From Diadema setosum (Eukaryota; Echinodermata; Echinoidea; Diadematoida; Diadematidae): DNA of 64,000 bases. A program made the translations under genes and the position numbers. The notes below the pieces were generated by a model, which worked only from the letters and a program-made list of their open reading frames with translations, made no database searches and was not told the origin of the DNA. Below are positions 25,361 to 35,520 of the stretch, in pieces (within the stretch, counting starts at the first letter, position 1; every line of letters starts with the position of its first letter). Where the stretch lies: NCBI GenBank assembly GCA_033980235.1, contig CM067075.1, positions 3,151,148-3,215,147 on the forward strand. Direction: 5' to 3'.

Positions 25361-26379
25361 ATTTTGTCATGTTCGGCCCCGCAAAATATTGTGGTATCCC
25401 CCCCTCTCTCGCCGAGAACTGTGACGACTTTTGACGAATGTTGACTAATGGCATGTTCTCAGAATCCCTAACAAGAAACAAAAGCGACAGCTTCAGAAGT
25501 GTTTACATTCCCCTGTCGACGGAGCTGTGAAGCGGGGAGAAGGAATGAGAGTCTGAGTGAAATCACAAAGGGAGGAAGGATTGGGATGTTCATGGACGAG
25601 ATATCGTGTTGCAGTTTTTGTGGGACCGCTTTGTGCTGTGTACAGCCTCCCTATCGATTTGGAATTCTATGACATAGAGTATTGATTTGGAGTTTGCTTG
25701 ATGATATTTTTCTGATGACTGAAGTTGAGGCTGTCATTAGCTTCTTCTTCTACTTCCCCCTCTCCAAAAAAAAAGATAAAATTGTGAGAATTTTAGACTA
25801 TTTTTCTATCATTTTCCCAGCTGCCTTTTATGTAAATTTGTCATGTTCTAGCAACATTACACTACTTCACATAAGTTTGAAATCCTCCACCTCTGTATTC
25901 AGGTTCTATCAATCTGTGATGGCACAGTAAACCACCTCCACGAAAATAAAAAATACATAGATATCAAATTGTATTAGATATCCTTTTTCCCATTCCCTGG
26001 ACAGAATATGTTACCCAAGTGTTCATAAAATTGCATGCTTATTCATTCATATAGGGCCTGAAAGATAGGATTTTGTTTTTTCATGATATCAACCAAATGT
26101 TCATTTCTGTGTATAGACAGATTGGAAGAAAAGGACAGAATGCTACCTTGCCTAACACAGAATCGTGTCTTGCTTTGAACTGGCTTTAAACACCAAAATG
26201 AAAGTAGAACTTTGGTTGTGACTCTTTATTGAATATCATAACCACGAAGGAACAGTAATACAAGGACCAGATTGGGATTATATTTCTATGACATGCTTTA
26301 CTGGTAGAAGTTTTCCAGAAAGAGCTGAAAAGGTAAAAAATGAGTATGAGCTTGGTCCCATTTCATAAAAGATGTTAAA
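25361..26379. other. Non-coding, nothing recognised
   Basis: AT-rich, no repeat ends or exon-like block identified. Confidence 0.5.
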
Positions 26380-26382
26380 ATA

Positions 26383-26493
26383 GCAACTCTTGCTCGAATG
26401 GCATCTTCCCATAGCAACAGCCAATCAGGAAGCTGGATGCTTGTTGTTACCATGACAATTGCCATTCCGGCAGGAGTTGCTATCTCTCTGCCC
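26383..26493. mobile_element. Short foldback element
   Basis: ATAGCAACTCTTGCTCGAAT at the left is mirrored by GGCAGGAGTTGCTAT at the right (26475-26493), with GAATGGCA/TGCCATTC continuing the arms. Two X-box-like words (GTTACCATGACAAT at 26446 and GTTGCTATGACAAC at 26598) lie in and beside it. Confidence 0.55.
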
Positions 26494-26784
26494 TGCCATG
26501 GATGTCACTGCCAGTTGGCGATTGCTGATGCAGGAAGCCTCCTCCAGCTTTTCATGAAGTGGGGCTCTGGTGTTCTCATACGATACCAGCCTTTGTCGTT
26601 GCTATGACAACTTGTGCATGATGCAGTGTCTCAAGCAGGTGCTGATGTACTCTTGGAAGGCATCGGTCCCTGATGTCAATTGTACGCCTTAAAAGAATCA
26701 CCTATGGATGTATAGGAGAATTTGCAGCAATTCTAAGATTGTTGCTTTTCTTCGCAACAATTCTAGGACCGTCACTCTCTTACA

Positions 26785-26900
26785 GAGGCAAAGAATATGA
26801 AAGATGGACAAAGAGAATGAGGGAGAGAGAGAAAGAGGGAATGGGGAGGGGTAGGGGGATGAAAAAGAAAGAGGGGAAAAAAAACGAAAACTGGGATGAG
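26785..26900. repeat. Purine-rich low-complexity tract
   Basis: About 115 bp of A and G with GAGAGAGA and GGGGA words. The Lys/Glu/Arg-rich frame through it is an artefact. Confidence 0.8.
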
Positions 26901-26919
26901 ACAAAACTGCTATGATGCA

Positions 26920-27160
26920 CAACAATGCTACCGAGGGATGCCAAGTTTGGCGGAGAGGGGCGCGCCGCTGCACCCCCAAAGTCCTGCCATCAGCCGTCAC
27001 GGGGCGGGATCCAAGATGACAGGTCACTTGTGGCAAAGCATGCCAGGAACATGCAACAAACGGATAAATTAATATTTCCTCCAGGAGACTCAACCGGTAA
27101 GTGGGCTAAACACCCTTGTCACTGGCGACCCTCGTTTGCCTAAATAGTCGCAGCGCCCTC
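26920..27160. other. GC-richer island with a good donor-like site
   Basis: A CpG-rich block (GGGGCGCGCCGCTGC) ends in AACCGGTAAGTGGG near 27090, a strong splice-donor match. A + frame is open across it, but the translation is unrecognised. Either an exon of an unknown transcript or a regulatory island. Confidence 0.25.
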
Positions 27161-27987
27161 GTTTTGAAAGGGAGGAAAAAAAAATCAGGACAGAGCAGAA
27201 GCTAAAAGAAAGAAGAAAATGGGGAATATGAAAAAGGAGTCAAGGAAGGGTATAAAAGAATGTGTGCAAAAAACAACAACAACAATATCACAAATTTGTC
27301 ATACATTCTTATGTAAGAAGTGATCAGGTAGAAAGGGTGGTATATGTACACTAAGAGTGTAAAACATGATGACTTTCACTTGAGATCCCAAATGAAAATC
27401 TTAGGAAAAAAAAACAACAACTATTGAGATGTTTATTTGGAACAACATTCTGACCCAAGGAATGCGCACTGAATTTAAAGGTAGAATATATTTTCCATAT
27501 GACTGCAAAAACTATCAATTTTTGCTCTAAAATGGACACATATGAATAGTTAATGTGTGGAATATCACTGGGATAATATCATTTCAGCTGGGTGATGACA
27601 ATATGTAAATATTATCCAAAAAGGTGATGTTTTATAATCAATTATTAAGAATTGACAAATCAGGCCAAAGCAGTATAAATTGATCTTTCGTGTGAGAGTG
27701 AATCGCCTGCAGCTTCTTGGGAAATACGATTGCAAGACATGATTGATCATCCATAAAATTCCACCCACCCACTACTAAAATGGAAGGACTCTTCTGGAAT
27801 AAAAGTTTGTTACTCCGATCTAAATTGTTTTACACTTTTTGATCTCAAAATGCTCCAAAACAACTCATTATCCTGGCAGATTGCATCAGCAAGACAAATT
27901 TCTTGGCAGACCCTTTTGATATATTGCAAACAAATTCCAAATGCTGGAAGATGAATTTGGAGCCCTTCTGAGCACTATGCTTACCTT
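27161..27987. other. Non-coding, nothing recognised
   Basis: AT-rich sequence with A-rich tracts. Confidence 0.5.
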
Positions 27988-28080
27988 TTAACCCATTGAG
28001 GACGAGTCCCTAGTATACTAAGGCAGGTGTCTATGAAAAATGTATGTTGTAGCAAAATCAGCCCGTCCTCAACGGGTTAA
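27988..28080 (+). mobile_element. Mini-element family B, near-intact copy
   Basis: A 93-bp element from TTAACCCATTGAGGACGAG to GCCCGTCCTCAACGGGTTAA. The termini are inverted repeats of about 16 bp including TTAA, and the middle holds the palindrome-like CCTAGTATACTAAGG. It is far too short to code and is one of eight copies in this window. Confidence 0.9.
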
Positions 28081-28260
28081 GAAGTCAGCTTTTCTTTTTT
28101 TTTAAGAACGATTATCTTCTAATTCTTTCTTGACCTTCTTTGACCTTCTCGATCTTTCTCTGGATATTGTGGTTCATTTTGTTGGGAACTCTTTTCTAAC
28201 TTACCCACCTCCCATCTTGTTTTCTTCTTTCTGGCTTTTTTTATCACTCTCTCTTCACTT
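28081..28260. repeat. Pyrimidine-rich tract
   Basis: CTTT and TTCT words dominate. A GT run (28435-28451) and a GA run (28539-28553) follow. Sequence from there to 29100 is unremarkable. Confidence 0.7.
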
Positions 28261-29119
28261 TCACAAGGGGAGTTGATGTCATTCATTCCACCATTCATGT
28301 GTGAATTGTATGTTCTACTTTTGGCTAATGTGCAATTATGGGAATTTAGGTTAATTTCCTCCGTGTCAAGTAGAATCTATCTCTTCTTCTTGTTTTCTAT
28401 CTTTTTTTTTCACTTTTACTTCGTTTTGTCTTTGAGTGTGTGTGTGTGTGAGTTTTGAATCCACAGACCACCTTGGAAAAATGCAAACGTCAAAACAGGT
28501 GAAGGAAAAGTACTTAAATTTGTGTGTGAGCCGAGAAAGAGAGAGAGAGAGAGTAAGAATATTTAAATGAAACATACCTGGCAACGAGTGAGATAATGCC
28601 ACAGTGTTGCCAATCACCCACGCTGCAAAGTGCACAAACTTTCTCCAACTTGGTGATGACGAGCTCTTTATCTGGTGACATGCGAAGATTTCATTTTCTC
28701 AGAACTCTAGCAGGGTGGGCCCACCCAGTCGCCACCCTTTAGTCGATCATGACAACACGGAGGTGTCACGAGACTAGAAGAAATATAGGACATCCGTAAA
28801 TGGGTGACCTAGTTTAATTTTGCTTGTGTTGTTTTGTTGTGTTTGTTGAAAAACTTTTCACCTAGTTTAGAGCCTCTATCTCGCAACAGACACCTCCATA
28901 ATTTAGGTCCTGCTCTCATTCTCTCAAGCTCCGAGCACACTTGGATGCAGGTGATTACATGATGCAGTGAAGAAGAGTTTGGATTAAACAAGACTCTGTT
29001 TAAAAGAACAAGGTGATTTTGCAGGCCCTACGCTGTATATTTCTTTGTTTTTGTACGCGGATATTGTGAGAAACCCAACATAACAAGATAATTGTCATGG
29101 TTTTTAAATCATTGTAATA

Positions 29120-29220
29120 ACAAGGTTCCAATATGCCAATATGCCCCCAAAAAATGCCCAAAATATGCCAATATGCAAATTATAAAACCAATATGCCAAA
29201 AAATTTTGCTAATATGTCAT
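29120..29220. repeat. Short irregular tandem array of AATATGCC
   Basis: CCAATATGCC or close variants occur at least six times within 100 bp with irregular A-rich spacers. Sequence from 29221 to 30289 is non-coding with nothing recognised. Confidence 0.75.
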
Positions 29221-30289
29221 TTCTGCTGGCACCTTGATTTCTGTAGCATACTGATTGCTATCTCAGGAGCTTTCCAAAAAACAAAAAAAAAATCATATAC
29301 ATATATATGTATTTCCTGTAATACTTCAGTAATTTTTGTTCATTGGAAACAGTTGTCATACATGGCAATTCTGATGGACGTTTTATGACGAAATGTTGAC
29401 TGGAATATCAGTGAGCATCCATTCTGCATCATCTTAGGAAAGTTTTATAAGGGGTTACTACAGCTGTTGTATCTGTAGCAGATCCCTTGTCCCTGTATGT
29501 CATTGTATGTTTTCTGCGGTTGGAATTCTATACCGAAGGAAACATGATCTGTCCACTAGATTCCCAGCGTATTCACTGTTTGATCTTTTTCCTGTCGCCC
29601 CATTTAGATAGAAATAATGTCATCTTCTGATCATGAATTCCAAACATATTAAAGCCATTAATAGTGTGATGTGAGGGATAGAAATAAATTGGAAAGTATT
29701 TCTTACGTGCACAGAGGGTTAAAGGTCAATCCTTTTTCGTTGGTCAGGATGAATGACCGTTAATGTGTTCAACAAAATGTGAATTGAAGGGCCATATACA
29801 TACATGTTGTGATTGCGTGAGAAAGGGAGAAACCCAAATAAACAGTGAGCAGCAGTTGCTTCTGTAGTAGTCACTTCTACTCAAACAGAAGGGGGGGTCG
29901 ACGGAGAGATCCAGTTTAATGTGTCACACAGCGTTGGGCTTTATCATAATAGGTTAATCCCAGAGTATGCTGTTATAGCTAATCCAGGATCAAGTCATAT
30001 GAGTGCGACAATTATTATTCATACTCGTGTTGTTGTTTTTATTTTATTTTATTTATTTTTGTTTTGCGTATGTGTGTGTTATTGCCAAAACTGTTTCATC
30101 GCATGGTGTCACCACTTGACAACGCAAGGGCTATTTTGCCTTGGCCTGAATATTCTAAACAAGCAACAGAAACACAGCATGTGGGTATTGATGGGGGTTG
30201 CTTGGCACTACGACAATGTTTTCTTTGGCTCGCACCCAACTGATAATTTATAGACACTTGCTGCTCTGCCCGTGCTGTGAAAATTGGGG

Positions 30290-30590
30290 TTCCTACACCG
30301 CTGTCACAGTAATCGTTGACGAACGAGACACGCGGGCAGAGTCTAAATTCACACCTCTCCGTCGCGGGGCGAAGTGGGCAGCCCACGCGCCACGAGGCGG
30401 TTACGCCTCCCGGTATCCGATGCACGCACGGCCACTCACTCTGCCCACTGTCTGCTGGGGACGAGTCGCACGCGGCCAGCCACCCTGTCTGGCGGAAGCG
30501 GGCAAAAGGGACGCTTCTCGCATGTGTCGCGGGCGATATCCGCTGACCAACCTCACTGACACTAATTGCAGCAACTACAGACATAGGAGA
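30290..30590. other. Strong CpG-rich island
   Basis: One of the most CpG-dense blocks (GTCGCGGGGCG, CACGCGCCACGAGGCGG, GTCGCGGGCG). Open frames of 60-160 codons exist in four frames, so openness is compositional. It could be a CpG-island-like promoter or enhancer. No transcript evidence can be read from the sequence. Confidence 0.3.
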
Positions 30591-31499
30591 AGTGAAAGAG
30601 CAAAGAGAGAGAGAAAGTTTGCAGAAAGACAGCAGTGAATAATTGACAACAGTTCTGGGAATATTGCCTGTTTGTTGTTTGTGTCCTGAATCGTTGTTCT
30701 CTGGCGTAGGTTGGGGGTGGCAGATTTCTGAGAAGAACTAAAACAGTTACAAGTGGACTCAAGGAAGTAACACCGAGTTTTTAATTTGTTTTAACGTCGA
30801 GAAGATTGAGGAGTCCGTCTCCTCAACAAAACTCTGTGAGGATTGTCACTTTCAATAAACTGAGCAGTTCTACGATTGAATACGCTGACCATGTAAAAGG
30901 GATAACGATCCCAGTCAGACATATCGCTTGATTTTTCTTCGTTCCTTTTCATCACAAAGTTTAATGTTTGTCTCGCAATTTCTTCCTCCTCATTTGAAGC
31001 CTGGCTAGATGATCAAAATCAAGTGTTCTTGTTATAAACTCTCTCTCAGTCTGGTTCTTTCCTGTGGAACTCATTGCCTGTGAAACTGAGAATGGAGACC
31101 TCGTTCCCTCTTTTCAGAAAAGGTCTCCAAACCTTTTTTGCTCGAGTAACTTTTATGTTTTTTTTTCAATAGTGGCTCTTTCCTAATGAAGCTATGTCAA
31201 GGTCTCTCCTGTCTGTACCAGAAGTTCCATTGTGTGACAGTCATGGTGCATTAGAAGACCCCATCATTATCATTATTACAATCTTTCTGCCGTTTTCCTT
31301 GTTGCAGTGCGCTAACTTGTGATGTCTCAGTCTCTTACATGACTTGATAATTTTTTTTTTCATCCAATCTCCATGGCTCATGAATGCTTGGTCGATTGTG
31401 AAGTGCAAATTATAATTCTTTTTAACCTAGTCTCATTTCAGACTATCTTGAACTACCATTAATAGTAAAGTGTGGGTCTAAGAAGTCATCAGACTGCTA

Positions 31500-31763
31500 T
31501 TTTTGAGTTTGTGCAGCTCAAACCAGTTGCCCCCGTTCTTCGGATGTGAAATTTGTGCGGAAATTCGACATTGTGGCCCAGTTTCCATCCCTGGACAGTA
31601 CTTTGTCTGGTGGTAGTCATCCTCTCAGCCATATTGTCTCGACCCATTTTGCTCAGTATTTGGGAGCAAATATTAGTGATCTGCGACCAGATTTTTTGAC
31701 AAATTGCAAACAATTCAAGCATCGTTATCTGTACCCTTTGCCCCTCCCCTCCCCCCCCCCCCC
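31500..31763. other. Non-repetitive island ending in a C13 run
   Basis: Balanced composition with open frames on both strands (128 and 142 codons) that include a poly-Pro or poly-Gly run from the C13 tract at 31751-31763. The translations are not recognisable. Candidate conserved non-coding element. Sequence from 31764 to 32740 holds nothing recognised. Confidence 0.2.
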
Positions 31764-32744
31764 ACCGCCCATCTTTGTGATATTCAAGTGGAAAGATGAA
31801 TGTAGAGAATTTGATGTAAAGAAGAGAAACAGCAAAGACAGGTGGGGACAAACTGAGACAGGCAGGCTTGACATAACAAGCAAACATTTGACAAAGAGTT
31901 GTTATTCTTGTACGCATTGTCGACCGTGTTGACTTGCGTCACGGAATGATTGACGGACAGGTAAAATGCGACGTACGTGATGAAGAAGAAGGCGTCACTC
32001 ACGGGGGAAGAAAGAAAAAATAGAGCCGATCAAACAAACAAAAGGCCAAGTACACAGCCACATTAAAATGCAAAGATTCCAGATAATTTGTTTACCGGTT
32101 TTCCTCCTTTCATGGCGACCTTGAAAGTTGTGAGGGTATATTTTCGGGGGTTGGGGAGCGTGGTATGAATGATGTAATGTTTTGTTGGAATAGTCAAGGA
32201 TGATATAGTACTGATTTTGATTTGTCATTCCATTCCACAGAAGGGACCACCAGAAAAAAAAAGAACACATTTGTGTCAGTGTTTAACTGACGTAGATCCT
32301 ATTTTGGTGTCATGATAGAAAGACAAATCTGCACGACTGTGGCACTACGATGGCCAAAACTTGAGATATCATGTCCTTTGAGATTTTTTTTTTAATCGCT
32401 TAAGTCCAAATGGATAGCTTGCACACTTAACTATTTCCCAGTGAGTGTTGGCCAGTAGCTTTACCATTTGAGCTTGATTTGTCTCAAATGTGAAACACTT
32501 TTATTGTTTTGTTTTGGTGTTCTAGTTGTAGTTCTCCTGTTGCCACATACCCAAAAAAGTCCATCAAAAGATGGAATTCAGGTTTAACCTAACACTGGTG
32601 TGTTTTATTTGAGTGCGTAGAGCGATAGAAAAACTTTTTATTTCTTTCTTTTTATTTCACATTTCTGTACTGTCTTAGAATAATTAAGAGTATCATGTGG
32701 TCAGGTGGTGGTAAACTGGTCCAAATTACCAAACTTATGTTAGA

Positions 32745-32808
32745 GTGACATCACTGTGCAGTGATGTCAGTGGTGATGCAGTGGTGACATCACTGTGCAG
32801 TGATGTAA
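32745..32808. repeat. Two copies of a 20-bp palindrome
   Basis: ACATCACTGTGCAGTGATGT (9-bp perfect arms, TG centre) occurs twice about 40 bp apart, with related GTGATGCAGTGGTG between them. Confidence 0.85.
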
Positions 32809-33043
32809 TACATTCACCACGTTGCAATCATTTTGAGCCATTTTTGTTTCTGGGTTGTTGTTGTTGTTTTTTTTGCAATGTAGTTTGTGTTCTTTTTAAC
32901 CAATCCCTACTCATAAGTGGCATAGCATATAACAGTTATTTCCTTGGATTCGGTTTCATTCATCCAGCTTTTTTCATGTTGTTCAAAAAGTGAATGAGAT
33001 AAGAAAAATAATTCAAAACTATTGTACCTCTCTATTTAGAACT

Positions 33044-33078
33044 CCCAGAATTCTTTGCAACTCCCAGAATGCTTTGCA
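33044..33078. repeat. Two tandem CTCCCAGAATGCTTTGCAA-like words
   Basis: ACTCCCAGAATTCTTTGCA and ACTCCCAGAATGCTTTGCA stand head to tail. The core CCCAGAATGC resembles the ZNF143/SBF binding word. C12 (33129-33140) and G12 (33474-33485) runs follow. Confidence 0.5.
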
Positions 33079-33711
33079 AATGAGTGATATGACAGCACAT
33101 CCAAGAGGGCAGTGTTTTGCAAATCCAGCCCCCCCCCCCCTTTTCCCTGCCCTATATTTCTTTTTTATGTAGCAGGCAGTTTCATTCATCAGAACCATTT
33201 GAGCCACATCACGCCCATTCATTGAGCCCTGATCGGAAACAGAGAAGGTGGGACAGGAAATAACAGTGACATTCAAAAGAGGGGGAAAATGAAGAAAAGA
33301 AGAGAGAAGAAACTGTTTTGAACAGAATTAAATGGGTTTCTATGCCGGGTCTTGGGATCACAATATTTGGCAAAGGTGTTTTGTCGTGTCTTGTTCTTTT
33401 ATCCCATTACATTGCACAGGTGTGATTATTGAGGGACTCCAAATACCTATGCTTTGTGTAAACATTTAATGAAGGGGGGGGGGGGCTGTTTATACTCTAC
33501 CCCGAACTGTCGTCATTGGCTGACGTTGCCAGTTTTTTCCACCAGAGGGCAGTAGAACATAGCTGTCGAGACAAACCTGTTCCTGTACCACTGTTGTAAA
33601 TTGCAATTTGCTTTGCCATGGCAACGACGAGTGCTGTGGTACTCTTTTAGCTCTCTTCTTTACAGGAAATCCGTTTCGCCACCATTATCTTGATGAGTAG
33701 ATATGGCTTCT

Positions 33712-34010
33712 TTGCATATGTTTGTACATTTAGGAAGGAAACATATGATGAGTTTGTTCGCAAAAACCAATAAGTCCATTTTTGAAGATTTTGAAGTATG
33801 GTCTCTGTCATAAAGTACAAAATAATACCTTTTAAATGATATATTGGTCACTACATATAAAGGTACATTTTTGAAGTTATGGTCAAAAGAAGCAAAAATT
33901 TTCTTATTATTCTCTTTATTTTTCTTGACGTTTAATCGCAAATATCTCCATTTGGCAAATATGGACTGATCGGTTTTTGCAAACAAACTCTTCATATGTA
34001 TGCAAAGTAC
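33712..34010. mobile_element. Foldback element with GAGTTTGTT-GCAAAAACC arms
   Basis: The left arm (CTTTGCATATG, GAGTTTGTTCGCAAAAACC, AGTCCAT) reappears inverted at 33950-34003 (ATGGACTGATCGG, GGTTTTTGCAAACAAACTC, CATATGTATGCAAAG). It is non-coding, and the 111-codon minus frame is a shadow. Confidence 0.75.
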
Positions 34011-34375
34011 ATGTACATGTATACTCTATCTGGGTCTGTCCTCATGTATGTGTGTTTTTTTCTCTTTTATGACTCCGATAATTATGAGTGTGTTTAGTTT
34101 ACATTCATTTGGCTAGAATTCACAAAGGTGGTTTGGATTTCGTCCATGGATTATGCAAATTTTGACTGGGTAAATGTGCATAACGTATAATGTATGCCAA
34201 CATGTGCCTGTGAAAGATACTCCCAATTTGCTCTTGTTTTAGCCTGTGGACTAAATTCAGACTATAGATTTGATTTTAGCTACTTTTACGAATTTGGACC
34301 ATTATGTCTCTCTTTATTACTAGACGGTGAGTATATCTTCGTTCTTCTATCTTACACACTTGTATGTCATGCTTC

Positions 34376-34996
34376 TTAACCTGTTGAGGACGAGTCCTGA
34401 ATAACCTTGGGCAGGGGTCTTTATAGAATGGGTAGCGAGAATCCTGCGATCTCATTGGTTGAGAGCTATGTGTTGATTTTTACTGGCCGCACGCTGAGTC
34501 ACAGTGGTAAACATGCTATCGCGCACTTGTAGCAAGAGTACGCGTACTTGTAACAAAGATTCGCGCACTAAGCAAGCGTTCGCGCACCCAGTACGAGACG
34601 CCTATTGGCTAAAACAACCATGCATCAGTATTTACTGATGCATGGCTGGCCGTGCGTCCAGTAAAAACTGATGCATGGTTTGTGTATGCCAAGCCAAAAG
34701 GAAATACATCCAGTAATTTTGTCATCAGGTAACACGATAGAAAATGGTTTTTTGGCAAGAAATTACGCATTCTATAAATCAGATGACGCACATGTCTTTT
34801 CGTGCGTCAGTCGGAATATAGTGTGCATGCGGTAACTATGGAATTTAGCCTAAACCCACTCGGCTTCGCCTTGTAGGTTAAGCATTCCATAGTTACCTTA
34901 TGCACACAATTCCGACTGACGCACTCAGACCTGTGCGTCATTTGTATAATGGGAAATGCGAGCTATAGCAAAATCAGCCCGCCCTCAATGGGTTAA
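34376..34996 (+). mobile_element. Mini-element family B split by a composite palindromic insertion
   Basis: The left half (TTAACCTGTTGAGGACGAG to GGGCAGGGGTC) is at 34376-34419. The right half (GGGAAATGCGAGC, then GCCCTCAATGGGTTAA) is at 34951-34996. Between them are about 520 bp flanked by near-direct repeats TTTATAGAATGGG (34420) and TTTGTATAATGGG (34941). The insert holds a perfect 13-bp-arm hairpin (34618-34645), an inverted TACGCATTCTATAAA (34764-34778) matching the left edge, and a long hairpin with arms of about 43 bp (34802-34844 and 34883-34924). It has no coding capacity. Confidence 0.8.
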
Positions 34997-35389
34997 TTAA
35001 TTTGAGGTGATTTTCCCACCTGGCTTTGAAGTGTATGCTCTTTTTAGGGTTTAACGTCCTCCATGGATGTATGTCAGATATCTTATGATATTCATTGAAT
35101 GAGTTCATCTCATTATTTGTCTGTCTGTCTGTTGGTCTGTCTGTTTCTTCCACACACCATCGGCTGAGTTAGTTAGTTAGTCCTTGGTTAGTTCTCATCC
35201 TCAAATCCTAACATGTGCAAGCACGTCATCATGTCATTTGTAAAAGCTTCTACTGTCCAAGCTTTGGTAATCTTTGCTGCATTTTCTGTGCCAGCTAACG
35301 TATAGATAGAGCGAATCTAGGAATTCTTGAAGGATCATCCAAGAAGACATTGACCGAAATATATCCCACGGGGAGTGTTTTAATGAATT
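34997..35389. other. Non-coding, nothing recognised
   Basis: Includes a CTGT run near 35120. No exon-like block was found. Confidence 0.5.
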
Positions 35390-35402
35390 CAGTTTTATTT
35401 TT

Positions 35403-35520
35403 AGGAGATGCCAGGCACAACCGCATCTTAACTCCAGTAGTGGATATTGACCCCCGACCCCACTTCTGCGGCATTCTCGTCCCCGCGGCCGAAATTTGGG
35501 ACACATTTGCAATGAATGTG
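35403..35520 (+). other. Exon-like block of unknown identity
   Basis: The segment is preceded by TTTTATTTTTAG (acceptor-like) and followed by AAT|GTGAGA (donor-like). Between them a + frame is open (LTPVVDIDPRPHFCGILVPA lies within it) and the composition is GC-richer than the flanks. The minus strand is also open, and I recognise no protein. It may be an unknown exon or a conserved non-coding element, and it is not a SMARCD segment. Confidence 0.25.

Noticed and set aside
27080..27096. Next SMARCD exon ending at the strong GTAAGT donor
   Set aside because: The open frame before it does not contain the Trp-His-Arg or SWIB residues expected next.
30096..30638. 146- and 162-codon overlapping frames on both strands
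   Set aside because: CpG-rich island with four open frames at once; no consistent protein character.
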